A DNA stretch of 64,000 bases from Littorina saxatilis (taxonomy: Eukaryota > Mollusca > Gastropoda > Littorinimorpha > Littorinidae): positions 44,243,944 to 44,307,943 of the forward strand of contig NC_090253.1 of the NCBI RefSeq assembly GCF_037325665.1. Direction: 5' to 3'. The translations under genes were made by a program, and so were the position numbers. This document shows positions 21,773-33,058 of the stretch, in pieces. A model generated the notes under the pieces. It saw nothing but the letters and a program-made list of their open reading frames with translations. It was not told where the DNA came from and ran no database searches. Within the stretch, counting starts at the first letter, position 1. The number at the start of each line of letters is the position of its first letter.

Positions 21773-24643
21773 TTGTTCTTGCTTATTTGCTTTAATTTTT
21801 TGTTTGAAGTTTTCGTGTATTCCTTCTTCTTGTGTTTGATAATGCTGCATGTTGGTCATTTAAATGTTTACCATCTAGATGCCAAAGTACAAGACATATG
21901 CAATTTTCTACACAGCGCAACCCCCGTGTACCACTTATACGGCATCACCGAATCACGCTTACACGACAGCATCCCCGATACCCGCATCCGTATCCCTGAG
22001 TATGACGTCATACGTCGTGATTCCCGTCGCACGGGTGAAAATGGCATCGCTGCTTACATCCACTCTTCCATTGTTCAATACACGCGTAGAAGACCTGACT
22101 TAGAACACAAAGACATTGAATGCATGTGGCTAGAGTTTAAACTAAAGGAAACAGCCCCTTCTACTCTTGTTTGTTTTCTTTACAGAAACCCTTCTGCCAT
22201 TGGTGACTGGTACGATGACCTTATCGAGATGATAGATACAGTGTATAAATGTAAACCTCACGCAGACATCCTGTTACTCGGGGACTTTAATATTGACTTA
22301 TTAAAACCTCAGCCTCGATGGGATGGGATTGTATCATCACTAGGTTTCAAGCAGCTTATAACTTTACCTACTAGAGTCACAGAAACTTCATCTACTTTGC
22401 TTGATCACATCTACTCAAACAACCACTCCTCAGTACTAAATGCTTCACTCGCAGATCTTAGCATTAGTGATCATTCTCCAATATTCTGTACTAAAACCAC
22501 TAAAATGCCAAAATCAAATCATAAAGGTCACACAGTCATATCTTTTAGATCCTTTAAAAATTTTGATCGTGATTCCTTCCTGTCCGATCTCAACGTAGCA
22601 CGATTTGACCAAGTTTTCAACCACACGGTCCCTGATCAAGCATTAGAATGTTGGTATGACACCCTACTACCTATAATAAACAAGCACGCACCTATAAAGA
22701 AAATGAGAGTAAAACATCCTAAACTTCCACCCTGGATGTCCAATAAAATAACTGAAGCCATGGATCAGCGTGACCTGTTAAAAAAAGCTAAACAGTTCCA
22801 AGATTATAAAACAGCTAGAAATAGGTTAAAAAACATGGTTCGTGACTCAAAGAAAGCTTACTTTAATAAACTCGTTGAGAATAACCGGGATATCTCGCAG
22901 ATCTGGCGTGCACTAAATTCACTCATCAGAGGTTCCACCTCTAACTCCACCCAGATCCCCCGTCACTTAACGCCAGACATCTTTAACTCTCACTTTTCGT
23001 CTGTAGCTACCTCTCTTAGCAACCCTGACAATGCCTCTCCCAACAACTCTGACAATCTATCCCTCTACTGCAAACAAAAGACGGCGAATAAAGCACCCTT
23101 TCAAATCCCACCCATTGCAGTGCACGAATTAGGACGACTGATTTCACAACTTCAGAACAAAAAATCTTCAGGACCTGATGAAATCAGCAACCACTTATTA
23201 AAACTCTCCCTTCCTTACACAGTTGACTCTCTCACATATATCTTTAATCTCTGCATACAGCGCAACACCTTTCCGCAAGCACTAAAGAAAGCTAAAGTTA
23301 TTCCTCTCCCCAAATCCAAAAACACTTCTGATATTAGCAACTACCGCCCTATTTCCTTACTCTCAGTACTATCAAAGCTTCTTGAAAGACATATTCACAT
23401 TAATCTCACAAAATACATGGACCGTTTGGCCCTTTTCCACCCCTTGCAGTCTGGTTTCCGCAGTAACCACTCATGTTCTACTGCGCTCTCGCTTTTGACA
23501 GACAAATGTCTGTCAGCCATAAATTCCTCCCAGCTCTCTGGGGTCGTATACTTAGATTTTTCTAAGGCCTTTGACCTCGTTGATCATCAAATTCTCCTCA
23601 ACAAATTATCACTATATCTCAATGGATCTGACTCTCTGTCTTTCTTTCAGTCTTTCCTTGAAAACCGATCGCAACAAGTCTATGTACATGGTGCGTACTC
23701 AAGAGAGGAGTCCGTGTTATATGGAGTACCCCAGGGCTCTGTCTTAGGTCCTATTCTTTTCTGTATTTACGTTAATGACCTTCCACTTCACTTCTCTGAC
23801 AACTCAGTAGAATGCCACATGCTCGCTGATGACACAACACTACGGACACAAAATAGACGTCTTGAAAATATTCAACAATCTCTTCAGCACACCCTTAGAG
23901 ACATCTCACAATGGTGCTCTGAAAACAACATGGTCCTAAACCCTCTGAAATCTAAATCAATGGTAATTACAACGCGCCAGAAGCATCAGTTGTCCCCCCT
24001 CTCACTAGATCTCACCATCAACGGAAACTCAATAGAAAAGGTTAGCGAACACAAACTGCTAGGCGTGATTATCGATGATAAGCTTAGGTGGCATTCCCAC
24101 ATTGAACATCTGTGTAAACGCGTTTCAAGAAATTTATTCCTACTTTCAAAACTTCAGTCAGTCATAACTTTAGACGCCCGAAAAATGTTCTACAACGCCC
24201 ACATCAAACCTCACATTGATTATGCCTCTGTCATCTGGGATGGCTGTAGTGATGCATTATTCAAAACTATAAATTCTCGTCATCGTAGGTCAGCTAAACT
24301 CATTCTGCCTGACCCATCACTAACTACTGACGCAAAACTGACAGCCCTCAATATACCTCAACTTAAACAACAGCTTTTATTTAATAAATCAGTTTTCATG
24401 CACAAGATCCTACATGACCAAGCACCCGAATATCTAACTCACTTGTTTCAATCAACACCTTCTCGGTATTCCGCTTTCAAGCATAATCTGGCCTGCCCGA
24501 AGCCACGCATTGACATATTTAAAACTAGTCTTTCATACTCGGGAGCTTATGTCTGGAACTCCCTACCTACATGCTTAAAATCGACCAGTAACCTTAAAAC
24601 ATTCAAAACACATCTGCAAAAATACATTCAAACATCACTTTAA
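21773..24643 (+). CDS. LINE ORF2: AP-type endonuclease plus reverse transcriptase
   Basis: A 956-residue polyprotein that nicks target DNA and reverse-transcribes the element RNA at the nick. The endonuclease begins at about residue 27 (GHLNVYHLDAKV). It has GITESRL near 57, LLLGDFNID near 166 and SDHSPIF near 231, covering the expected Asn, Glu, Asp and His positions. The reverse transcriptase shows NYRPISLLS near 525, YLDFSKAFD near 592, GVPQGSVLGPILF near 650 and the catalytic LADDTT near 684. LLGVIIDDKLRW near 762 marks the thumb side. There is no RNase H. The methionine at 21842 (MLHVGHLNV) is a better start by family comparison than the hydrophobic 21773 start. All key residues are present and no stops interrupt it. 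Confidence 0.93.
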   Translation: MFLLICFNFLFEVFVYSFFLCLIMLHVGHLNVYHLDAKVQDICNFLHSATPVYHLYGITESRLHDSIPDTRIRIPEYDVIRRDSRRTGENGIAAYIHSSIVQYTRRRPDLEHKDIECMWLEFKLKETAPSTLVCFLYRNPSAIGDWYDDLIEMIDTVYKCKPHADILLLGDFNIDLLKPQPRWDGIVSSLGFKQLITLPTRVTETSSTLLDHIYSNNHSSVLNASLADLSISDHSPIFCTKTTKMPKSNHKGHTVISFRSFKNFDRDSFLSDLNVARFDQVFNHTVPDQALECWYDTLLPIINKHAPIKKMRVKHPKLPPWMSNKITEAMDQRDLLKKAKQFQDYKTARNRLKNMVRDSKKAYFNKLVENNRDISQIWRALNSLIRGSTSNSTQIPRHLTPDIFNSHFSSVATSLSNPDNASPNNSDNLSLYCKQKTANKAPFQIPPIAVHELGRLISQLQNKKSSGPDEISNHLLKLSLPYTVDSLTYIFNLCIQRNTFPQALKKAKVIPLPKSKNTSDISNYRPISLLSVLSKLLERHIHINLTKYMDRLALFHPLQSGFRSNHSCSTALSLLTDKCLSAINSSQLSGVVYLDFSKAFDLVDHQILLNKLSLYLNGSDSLSFFQSFLENRSQQVYVHGAYSREESVLYGVPQGSVLGPILFCIYVNDLPLHFSDNSVECHMLADDTTLRTQNRRLENIQQSLQHTLRDISQWCSENNMVLNPLKSKSMVITTRQKHQLSPLSLDLTINGNSIEKVSEHKLLGVIIDDKLRWHSHIEHLCKRVSRNLFLLSKLQSVITLDARKMFYNAHIKPHIDYASVIWDGCSDALFKTINSRHRRSAKLILPDPSLTTDAKLTALNIPQLKQQLLFNKSVFMHKILHDQAPEYLTHLFQSTPSRYSAFKHNLACPKPRIDIFKTSLSYSGAYVWNSLPTCLKSTSNLKTFKTHLQKYIQTSL

Positions 24644-25170
24644 TGTAATGTGCCTGGTTGCTCAAACGTATGTGTGCCTTTTATCCTTCTGAAAATGTGC
24701 ATGTATGTGTCTTGCGTCAACTTGGTGTGATAAGAATACATTCTCGTGTATTACTCCTTCTAGTATCTAAGATAGTATTACTGCATTTTATATTGGCATG
24801 GTGATTCCTTCATAATCTAAGATGGTATATATTAGGTCATGAACGGGTTTTTTTTTTATTTTTTTATTTTTTTATTTTTTTATTTTTTTAAACTTTGCTA
24901 CCTGATCCTTTATTTGGTTAGTGTGTCGTGTTATGTTGGCTTGCCTTATAAGTTAGTTGATCTTCTGTGTGTGTGTGCGTGTGCGTGTGCGTGTATATAT
25001 ATATGTGTGTGTGTGTTCTGATAATGTATGGTTGTATATTTGTATATTACATGTCGATAAAAAATGATCTTATTCTTATATTACTATTATTGCGTGTGTC
25101 TGCGTTTCATCATAAAAAGTTTGTTCCTATGTATTCCCATTTCGATTATAACCATTTTGCTTAGATCAGG

Positions 25171-25240
25171 ACTAGCTGTAAGAAAGGTCCTACGGACCTA
25201 ATGCTATCTTTCCTGTAATAAAGTTCAATGTTTCAATGTT
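25171..25240 (+). other. LINE 3' end: hairpin, AATAAA and CAATGTTT tail
   Basis: AGGTCC-TAC-GGACCT (25185-25199) forms a perfect 6-bp stem, followed by AATAAA and two CAATGTTT units. CR1/L2 reverse transcriptases are known to recognise a 3' stem and a short repeat of this type. Confidence 0.7.
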
Positions 25241-25259
25241 TCTGTCTGTCTGTCTGTAC

Positions 25260-25347
<88 letters not shown>
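25260..25347 (+). repeat. (CT)n microsatellite
   Basis: A pure CT run just after the LINE. By the duplication at its border it was probably continuous with 16251-17764 before the LINE arrived. Confidence 0.97.
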
Positions 25348-25351
<4 letters not shown>

Positions 25352-25795
25352 CCGGATGCGCTGCAGAGACGTTTTATGTTCAAGAAACTGGCTCAGCGTC
25401 TGCGCCCTGGTTTGAAAGACTGACTGATGTGCCTTACAAATGACTTACTGAATCTGAATAAGGATGGATATTTTATTACACAGGATGCTGACACATGCAC
25501 ACACGCCAACGAAAACAAAACTCTTGAAAACCAGAACAAAACAACATCCGAACATTCCTCAGGACTTGCTGAATGAGGAAAAGGATGTAGCTTTGATGAT
25601 ATAATAGCACATGATATGAATGGCGACTGGTCTGGAATGCTGTATTTTGGAGAGAAAGGCGAAAGAGTGTGAGGGGGGGGGAGGGGGGAGGGGGGGAGGG
25701 GGGGAGGGAAGGTACTGTCATCAGCTTTCTTTAAAAGACAACATTAATTGGTATAATGAAACGACACAGATATTCTCATCGTTATTGTAAAAGGT

Positions 25796-26116
25796 TTTGT
25801 TTGTTTGTTTGTTTGTTTGTTTGTTTGCTTAACGCCCAGCCGACCACGAAGGGTCATATCAGGGCGGTGCTGCTTTGACATATAACGTGCGCCACACACA
25901 AGACAGAAGTCGCAGCACAGGCTTCATGTCTCACCCAGTCACATTATTCTGACACCGGACCAACCAGTCCTAGCACTAACCCCATAATGCCAGACGCCAG
26001 GCGGAGCAGCCACTAGATTGCCAATGTTAAAGTCTTAGGTATGACCCGGCCGGGGTTCGAACCCACGACCTCCCGATCACGGGGCGGACGCCTTACCACT
26101 AGGCCAACCGTGCCGG
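25796..26116 (-). mobile_element. SINE family S1, full length, 13-bp target duplication
   Basis: The minus strand starts with a tRNA-like head (GGTTAGCCTAGTGGTAAGGC, A-box, then GGTTCGAACCCC, B-box; about 26040-26115). It ends in (CAAA)n. TATTGTAAAAGGT is present at 25783-25795 and 26117-26129. The tail GACCCTTCGTGGTCGGCTG..GTTAAGC is probably borrowed from a partner LINE. Confidence 0.93.
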
Positions 26117-26174
26117 TATTGTAAAAGGTGTACTGCTTACTCCCCTAGACCAAGTTATCAAATAACACTCGTAA

Positions 26175-26233
26175 ACCCGGTGGGAGGAAAACCCAGTGAG
26201 AGGAAAACCCAGTGGGAGGAAAACCCAGTGGGA
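26175..26233 (+). repeat. Short tandem repeat, ~17-bp unit
   Basis: About four copies of AACCCAGTGGGAGGAAA, with one GAGA variant. Confidence 0.85.
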
Positions 26234-26276
26234 CATACGCAACGTATCGCAAAACCTTGCACTGTGTATATGTAAC

Positions 26277-26595
26277 AGTAAATTCTCAACACCAGAAAAT
26301 TGACAAAATCACTGAAAATGTCACTAAATTTCTAAATTTCCTGTTTCACTTTGGGATTTTATAAATTTCCTATATTCTAGGAAATGTGAAATTGTCCTAA
26401 TTTGTAGGGCCAGGAAATGTGCAAAAATACATATTTCAAGGAAAATGAGTGGCTTTTTTGATTGAATAAAATTTCAATTATTTAGTTTGGCAGCATTAAA
26501 GTCAACACACTGTTATACAATACTCTCTACTAATTTACAAATTTACTGACATTTTCAGGGATTTTGTAAATGTCCTGGTTTTGAGAATTTACTGC
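26277..26595. mobile_element. MITE with AGTAAATTCTCAA ends (~319 bp)
   Basis: Imperfect inverted repeats of about 60 bp (AGTAAATTCTCAANACCAG and complement) bound it. ATGTAAC occurs at 26270-26276 and 26596-26602, a likely 7-bp target duplication. There is no ORF. The superfamily is unclear. Confidence 0.75.
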
Positions 26596-26602
26596 ATGTA
26601 AC

Positions 26603-27061
26603 ATAAACATCTTATCAACGGAGCGCCGGGTTTGGGAATTGAACAGATAACGCCTCACTCTTTTAAAAAAAACTTAACCTAGTAATGTCAACTTGTTTTT
26701 TTAAACCCGTGTGGATTTTGTTCTCTTTCCTTTTTGTGTGCCTTCAAAGCTTAGATTGTACAACACTGTTTTTCAGCACGTAGCCGTTAACGTTTTCTAA
26801 ATTACAGGGTCTTATCATGGCACCGACTCGAAACCTGCTATTTCGGCGAGCATGTGCACCGAAACAGCTACCATATACTTAACATGTTAAGCGGGAAGGT
26901 CCATTGCATTGGTTCGCTGGTCACGGGTACAGGTATAAAGGATGTCAGTTTATCAAGAGTGTATGTGAATCATTGGTCGCATAAACTTAGAACCAATTAC
27001 TGTTCAAAAAAAGGTATTACGATATGTTATTAGCAGAGGAAAAAGTATGTGAAAAGACTTT

Positions 27062-27063
<2 letters not shown>
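26603..27063. other. No gene recognised
   Basis: Nothing beyond short open frames. Confidence 0.5.
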
Positions 27064-27131
<68 letters not shown>

Positions 27132-27340
27132 CGAACTTTTATAACATATATTTGCACAAGAGAGAGAGAGAGAGAGACAGAGAGAGACAGAGAGAGACAG
27201 AGAGACAGAGAGAGAGACAGAGAGAGGAGAGGGAGAGGGAGGGAGAGAGAGACAGAGAGAGACAGAGACAGAGAGAGACAGAGAGACAGAGAGAGACAGA
27301 GCCTGACAGAGACAGAGAGAGAGAGAAAGAGACTCAGTCA
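27064..27340 (+). repeat. (GA)n and CAGAGA microsatellites
   Basis: A pure GA run to 27128, a 30-bp unique interval, then GACAGAGA repeats. The long Arg/Glu frames over it are artefacts. Confidence 0.97.
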
Positions 27341-27788
27341 TAGCGGACGAACACGAAATCTATTCCTCCATAAGAAACGCGCAATAAAACGAGAGCAAAA
27401 CAAGTATAGTGCCACGTGTAGCAGAACGTATATAATATGGCTTCACTTCCGAAAAAAAATCTCCACCTGGCTTCCTGTTACCCCTAGAAATGTCAGCCAA
27501 AGGTTCAACATAAAAATGAGAACCAGATTACAGAGAAGGCTCAATGAGAAAATATTATTCTGCATACGACTTGTTTCCCCCCTGGAAAAAAGCATGTCTG
27601 TCCTTTCTGTGTTTTGTTTGGTTCCGACTAACCTTGGTTGTGCCAATGAAGTCATATGGGATTTTTTTTTAGTTGATAGTTATGTAAGAGACTGACAAAA
27701 ATTGATCACTGATGATACAAACCAGGACTGTAAACATACACTCACACCGACCCCTACCCCCACTAAAAAAAGAAAAGAAAAAAGAAAC

Positions 27789-27807
27789 ACACACACACAC
27801 ACACACA

Positions 27808-27847
<40 letters not shown>

Positions 27848-28051
27848 CACANNNNNNNNNNNNNNNNNNNNNNNNNNNNNNNNNNNNNNNNNNNNNNNNN
27901 NNNNNNNNNNNNNNNNNNNNNNNNNNNNNNNNNNNNNNNNNNNNNNNNNNNNNNNNNNNNNNNNNNNNNNNNNNNNNNNNNNNNNNNNNNNNNNNNNNNN
28001 NNNNNNNNNNNNNNNNNNNNNNNNNNNNNNNNNNNNNNNNNNNNNNNNNNN
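27789..28051. other. AC/ACGC microsatellite running into a 200-base assembly gap
   Basis: (AC)n then (ACGC)n at 27789-27851, then 200 N at 27852-28051. The round length suggests a placeholder. The sequence beyond the gap belongs to repeat family B. Confidence 0.98.
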
Positions 28052-28078
28052 TCTATATATTTTTGAATTCAGGAGAAG

Positions 28079-28419
28079 ATGAGTAATGCAATCCGATCAT
28101 TTTTAAATCTGTTTCTGAAAATTCGATTTTAATGACAACTTTGATGAGCAAACTCATTAATTCATTTTTAAACCTCCAAGCTGAAATGCAATACCAAAGT
28201 CCGGGCTTCGTCGAAGATTAACTTGACCAACATTTCAACCAATTTGGTTTAAAAATGAGAGCGTGACATTGCCGCCTCAACTTTCACGAAAAGCAGGATA
28301 TGACGTCATCAAAAACATTTATCCAAAAAATGAATAACACGTCTGGGGATACCATACTCAGGATCTCTTATGTCTGTCAAGGTTCATGAAGATTGGTCCA
28401 GTAGTTTTCTCTGAATCGC

Positions 28420-28486
<67 letters not shown>

Positions 28487-28585
28487 ACACACACATATAT
28501 ATATACACACATACACCACGACCCTCATCTCGATTCCCCACTCTACGTTAAAACGTTTAGTCAAAACTTGACTAAATGTAAAAAG
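28079..28585 (-). repeat. Interspersed repeat family B, variant copy beside the gap
   Basis: Same variant as 1-443 (CTCATTAATT and AAGCTGAAATGCAATACC blocks). It carries a long AC array at 28422-28510 and the TTTAGTCA hairpin at its right end. Its 3' half is lost near the gap. Confidence 0.8.
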
Positions 28586-29010
28586 ACAGGCAAAAAAACT
28601 GTCAAGAAAATTCCTTTTAACAAAATGACCATGACAGTTCGCAGATAATCTATCTTGAAATCAAGAAGTGTAGGACATGAATGCTTGTAGGAAACAAAGT
28701 AAAAACAAGTTGCGTGAGGCGAAATCACTACATTTGAACTGACAGAATGAAACTGAACGCAAATAGTCATTCAAACGATCTTTGACATTTAATGTTACTA
28801 ACTGCTATTGCAAGTGTGTTCGATAAGGTAAGAACTGCCTTTTTCATGAGAAGATTTGCAAATCGTTCTGTAAACCATTTGAGACAGACTGGGGCTTTAA
28901 ACCATAAACGGGCATCAATAGTTTATTCTTAGCATCCACGGTCGTTCGCGGGATGTGTATACCTAACGTCTATCGAGTCTACTCTAGTTGTATTAATATC
29001 GTTGGCTTCG
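28586..29010. other. No gene recognised
   Basis: Sequence between a family B repeat and the start of recognisable reverse transcriptase. It may be the decayed upstream part of the LINE at 29011, but I see no endonuclease motif. Confidence 0.4.
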
Positions 29011-30833
29011 ACGAAAATGTATCGAATTCCTCAAAGCCACCGGTCCGGATCTTATTCACAATAGACTTCTAGTTGCTGCTGTTGACGCCATAGCAGAACC
29101 CCTGACATATTTGTTTAACAGAAGCCTTAGAGAAGGTATATATCCTAGTTTGTGGAAGACGGCTCATGTCACTCCTATTTACAAAGCCGGCCCAGCCGAT
29201 TGTTGTAACAATTATCGACCAATTTCATTATTAAGTTGTGTTGGGAAGGTAATGGAGCGCTGTGTCCACAGCCATGTTTACACCTTCTTACAGCGAAATA
29301 ATATATTATCACCTGCACAGTCAGGATTTATTTCTGGTGACTCTGCCATCTGCCAGCTGGCTTCGACATGTGACGAGTTTTGTGTAAATTATGATATGGG
29401 AATTACCACTCAAGCTGTTTTTTTGTGATGTGTCAAAAGCATTTGAAAAAGTCTGGCACAAAGGGTTATTATATAAACTGGAACTAGCAGGAATAAGAGG
29501 ACAATTGTTAAAATGGTTTCACGATTATTTAACAAATCGCCATCAGGCTGTTGTTATTAAGGGTGCTAAGTCTGCATTAAAATGTATCCCGGCAGGTGTT
29601 CCACAAGGTTCTGTTCTTGGCCCCTTGTTATTCCTGATATGTATTAATGACATTGTGAATGATACTGAATCTGTTATAAAGTTGTTTGCTGATGACACGA
29701 GCATGTCCATGTCCTTAGAAGATCCAATTAGACGAGCGCAGACTTTGAACGCAGACCTAAATAAAATTAGTACCTGGGCAAAACAGTGGAAAGTTAAATT
29801 TAACGAAGCAAAAACGGAATTGTTAGACATAAAACGTGATAATATACCAACCGAACCAATCATTTTTAATAATATTGTTTTGGAAAACGTGAACCAACAT
29901 AAACATCTTGGCGTAATTTTGCAGAATAATTGTAAATGGGACTTCCAAGTGAGAAGCATCGTAAAAAAGGTCACCCTCTTAATTAATTGTTTAAGATATT
30001 ATAAATACAGATTAAATCGTAAAAGTCTGGAAACTATGTACAAATCTTTCGTTTTTCCACATTTTGACTATGCAGACATCCTATGGGACAACTGCACCGA
30101 GTACTGGTCAACTGCACTGGAAAAATTACATTTGGAAGCCATTCGGACTATAATCGGTGGTGTACGCGGCACCAGCCACGAAAAACTGTATAAAGAAAGC
30201 GGATTTTGAAACCTAAAAGAAAGACGGAGCAGACACAAACTAATTTTATATTACAAGATGGTATTTGGCAAATGTCCTCATTACTTATCACAACTTTTGC
30301 CACCTTTAACTTCTGATGTTAACCCCTATCATCGAAGAAGACCATCAGAAAGAAGAGTTCCCACTTGCAAAACTGAATTATACCGTCGATCTTGTATATC
30401 ATTTACCACTGTCCTTTGGAACAACTTGCCAGACAACATCAAAACAACTAACTCAATTAGCGAATTCAAACACTATCTAACGATTCCTGATTATAACGTA
30501 CCTGCCTATTACTACTGTGGTAAACGACTGGAAGAGATTCACCACTGCAGAATGCGCCTAAACATGAGTAACTTGAATTCTGACCTGTGCAAACGCCACT
30601 TACAGGAAAATCCGCAGTGCGCTTGCGGCTACCTGCACGAAACAGCTGACCATTACTTGACACATTGCCCTCTGTACGTAGACGCTCGCCTATCTACAAT
30701 AAATGCACTACCTGTACATTACAGACATGTTGAAATATTGTTAAATGGTAGCGAAAACCTTTCTCTTCGCACCAACAAGCTTATTTTTGAAAGTGTCCAA
30801 TCGTTTATCTGTAAATCTGGTCGTTTTTGTTAA
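29011..30833 (+). pseudogene. 5'-truncated LINE reverse transcriptase (Jockey/I-like group), broken
   Basis: The visible protein starts with KATGPDLIHNRLL (29033 on), then NYRPISLLS, FCDVSKAFEKVWHKGLL, GVPQGSVLGPLLF, the catalytic FADDTS (about 29690) and KHLGVILQNNCKW. The last part has a zinc-knuckle-like CACGYLHETADHYLTHC near 30620. Two defects show: a one-base slip in a T run near 29420 splits the frame, and TGA at about 30207 interrupts it again. It has no endonuclease, so it is a dead 5'-truncated copy. It belongs to a clade other than the 17.8-kb element, whose C-terminus lacks the cysteine cluster. Confidence 0.85.
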
Positions 30834-32585
30834 TTTGACTCAGTACGCATATCCATGCCAATAACCCTTATTTTATATACATTTTTCAATTATATATTCA
30901 GCGAACTACTGCTTATTTGCCACTGGACTACAGTTTACAATGCACTATGTATATTCTTTTTGTATGCGCTAACCACCTTCATCTATATATATATAGTATA
31001 CTTACAGGGGGTATAAGTCCCCCATCGGGAGCCCGGACCCCCCCTTTTTATAACATTTTGAGCATACGGCCACCGGAGATCGGGGGACCTAAGGTAAATA
31101 CGAATTTGAAAGCGGGAGAAGGGAGAAGGGAGGTAATCATTGCGTTACTATAAGCAAGACATCATAAAGTGTACTGTCTCCCTTTACTAGGATTAAAAAT
31201 ATCTGCCGTTTGAGATTTAATTTAAATTGAAGTTTGTAGTCAATATGTACATTATGTAAAAAAGGGAATTTATGGACCCCACACCTTTTTATTCCAAATC
31301 TCAAAAACAATTGAGTTATATTTTAAAAAAAATCAGGGTTAAGCTTCTTAACCTACAATCTAAAGAACTAATCCAAAACAAATCTGTTTGAGTCCTCATT
31401 CGGTGCAAGATTAAAAATTTCGAAGATATACGGCTTGATTTTGCTTTGACCCTGCAACCGGGAAAATGGCGTCCAACTCATTCAGATGTATGCGGTAAGT
31501 CATTTTTGCTTTCTTTGATTTGTTCTTTATCTAACTTATTTATCAAGTATTATTTCTTTCTTGTACTACTATTTGACTTGTTGTCAATTGTGTGCTTTGC
31601 TGGGAAGAATGGTAATAACATAACATAGGGTTACAAAGATTTACTTGAAGTTACAGCAAGTACTGAGTAGCGAACTTGCATGCGCACGTGTTTCCAGAAA
31701 TCGGGAACTCGACTCGAAACTTTTGAACATATTAAACCATTTTTCTGACACTAGTGCATATATTTTGTTGACAAATAGTATCATTTAGTAATTCTACATC
31801 GAAACATGTGCTTGGTATTTCGGATAACAGACTCGTCTGAGGTGTCAGCTTTTGAGTGGAGAAATTGAAACTCGCTGCGAGATCGCGAGCTCTTCCGTCG
31901 TTTCGAACTTTTGCACTTTGTGGCTGGTTTTTCTGTGACATCATGTATGGACTTCGAGATTTTAATATAGATCTATATATATTTATTAACAACAACAGAA
32001 CGTTAAACAGCTTGTTGTTACTTTTTAAGGAAACGAAGAAGAAATAAAAACGTAAATAAAACTTATATAGTTATACTGTGAGTGTGACTGTCAGAAGCGA
32101 AACTGACTGAAATCAACATCGGGTCGTGTCCGAACAGATTTTCTTAAAAAAAGAAAACAGAGAAGTTTGAGTTGCTGACGACCGTTTCCTCAAGCAAACT
32201 GCTTCGATTTCATGTTTGACATTGTCGATGGTGTCCACCAGTTCTGGTGCATGTTTTAATGCAAAAAAGAGTTAGTTTCTGAGCAAGCATTTCTTTACAG
32301 CAGTCCCTGCAATGATGAAGGCCCTCCGAGAAAGAGAGTGAAAAATCGGCCACCGTTCTCAGCATCGCGTATCTGTGTGTAACCTTTTTCATTGACAAGA
32401 TACTCTTGTTTCCCTGCAGCCTTGACCAGTGAGTCGGTTACCTAATCTGTGAACCCTTCAGTTGTGTTGCTTTGTCAAAAGTTAGACACAGTCAACTAGT
32501 TTTGCTCTGAGTGAACAGTGCAGCTGGCCTCAATTAGCCGGTGACACCTCTCTGGCCACAGCACCAAACAGTACATGGCTGGGGG

Positions 32586-32616
<31 letters not shown>

Positions 32617-32640
32617 GGTAGCTGGCTAAACTCAGTGGGG
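30834..32640. other. No firm gene; possible short first exon near 31467
   Basis: Mostly AT-rich sequence. At 31467-31495, AAAATGGCGTCC is followed after nine further codons by the donor CG|GTAAGT. It could be a first coding exon (MASNSFRCMR). Its phase (2) does not match the exon at 34641, so it would need an unseen exon between. Weak. Confidence 0.25.
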
Positions 32641-32800
32641 TGTCTGGTGTCACTGAAGTCAGCAGGAAGAGCATTGGAGAGAAATAGAGAGGTGTACTTG
32701 GAATAAAGGCCGTGAAAGGTGAATGCTCGCCCTAATAGGCTTGAGGTTTGCTGACCGATGTGAATGCGTGATATATTGTGTAAAAAATTCCATCTCACAC
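32641..32800 (-). repeat. Unclassified interspersed repeat fragment
   Basis: The minus strand contains GCCGTGTGAGATGGAATTTT, also found at 38593-38612. It also contains TCACGCATTCACATCGG. Adjacent is (GA)n with a G-tract at 32580-32617. Confidence 0.5.
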
Positions 32801-32880
32801 GGCAGAAATTAATATGTAAATCGCCGTGAGCTCTTGTGAGAAACGGCGATTAATAAATGTCCATTATTATTATTATTACT
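32790..32880 (+). mobile_element. Probable LINE/SINE 3' tail
   Basis: TCGCCGTGAGC..GAAACGGCGATT forms an imperfect stem, followed by AATAAATGTCC and (ATT)n. This is the layout of a CR1/L2-type 3' end. Confidence 0.4.
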
Positions 32881-33058
32881 CTTCCAAACAATTTCCAAGG
32901 ATCAGTTGTCAGGGCTTAGGGTAGTCAGTGAGGGAGAGTGAGAGCGGTTTGTGTACAGTCCGACTGAAGAGTGAAAAGTCACTGCCACAAGATCGGCATG
33001 CAGTCAATAAAGCCAGACAAGAAGAATGATTATGACATGCGGCTCTATCTGCTGTTTT

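Larger units (their letters stand above)
17765..25240 (+). mobile_element. Full-length CR1/L2-type LINE, about 7.5 kb
   Basis: The element comprises a 5' leader (about 17765-18470), ORF1 (18471-21272), a 500-bp spacer, ORF2 (21773-24643) and a 3' region. The 3' region ends in AATAAAGTTCAATGTTTCAATGTTT-type sequence, here two tail units of CAATGTTT. Both ORFs are uninterrupted. The same 17-bp TCTG repeat lies at 17748-17764 and 25241-25257. This fits a target duplication, though simple sequence makes it ambiguous. An esterase-bearing ORF1 together with the octamer tail points to the CR1 group; the exact clade would need a tree. Confidence 0.9.

Noticed and set aside
26040-26116. tRNA-like sequence (and similar at 1148, 37441, 53465, 62172, 63944) as tRNA genes
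   Set aside because: Each is the head of a longer repeat with A-rich tail and target duplications; acceptor stems do not pair properly.
27702-28086. Open frames crossing the N run
   Set aside because: They span unknown sequence; the flanks are microsatellite.
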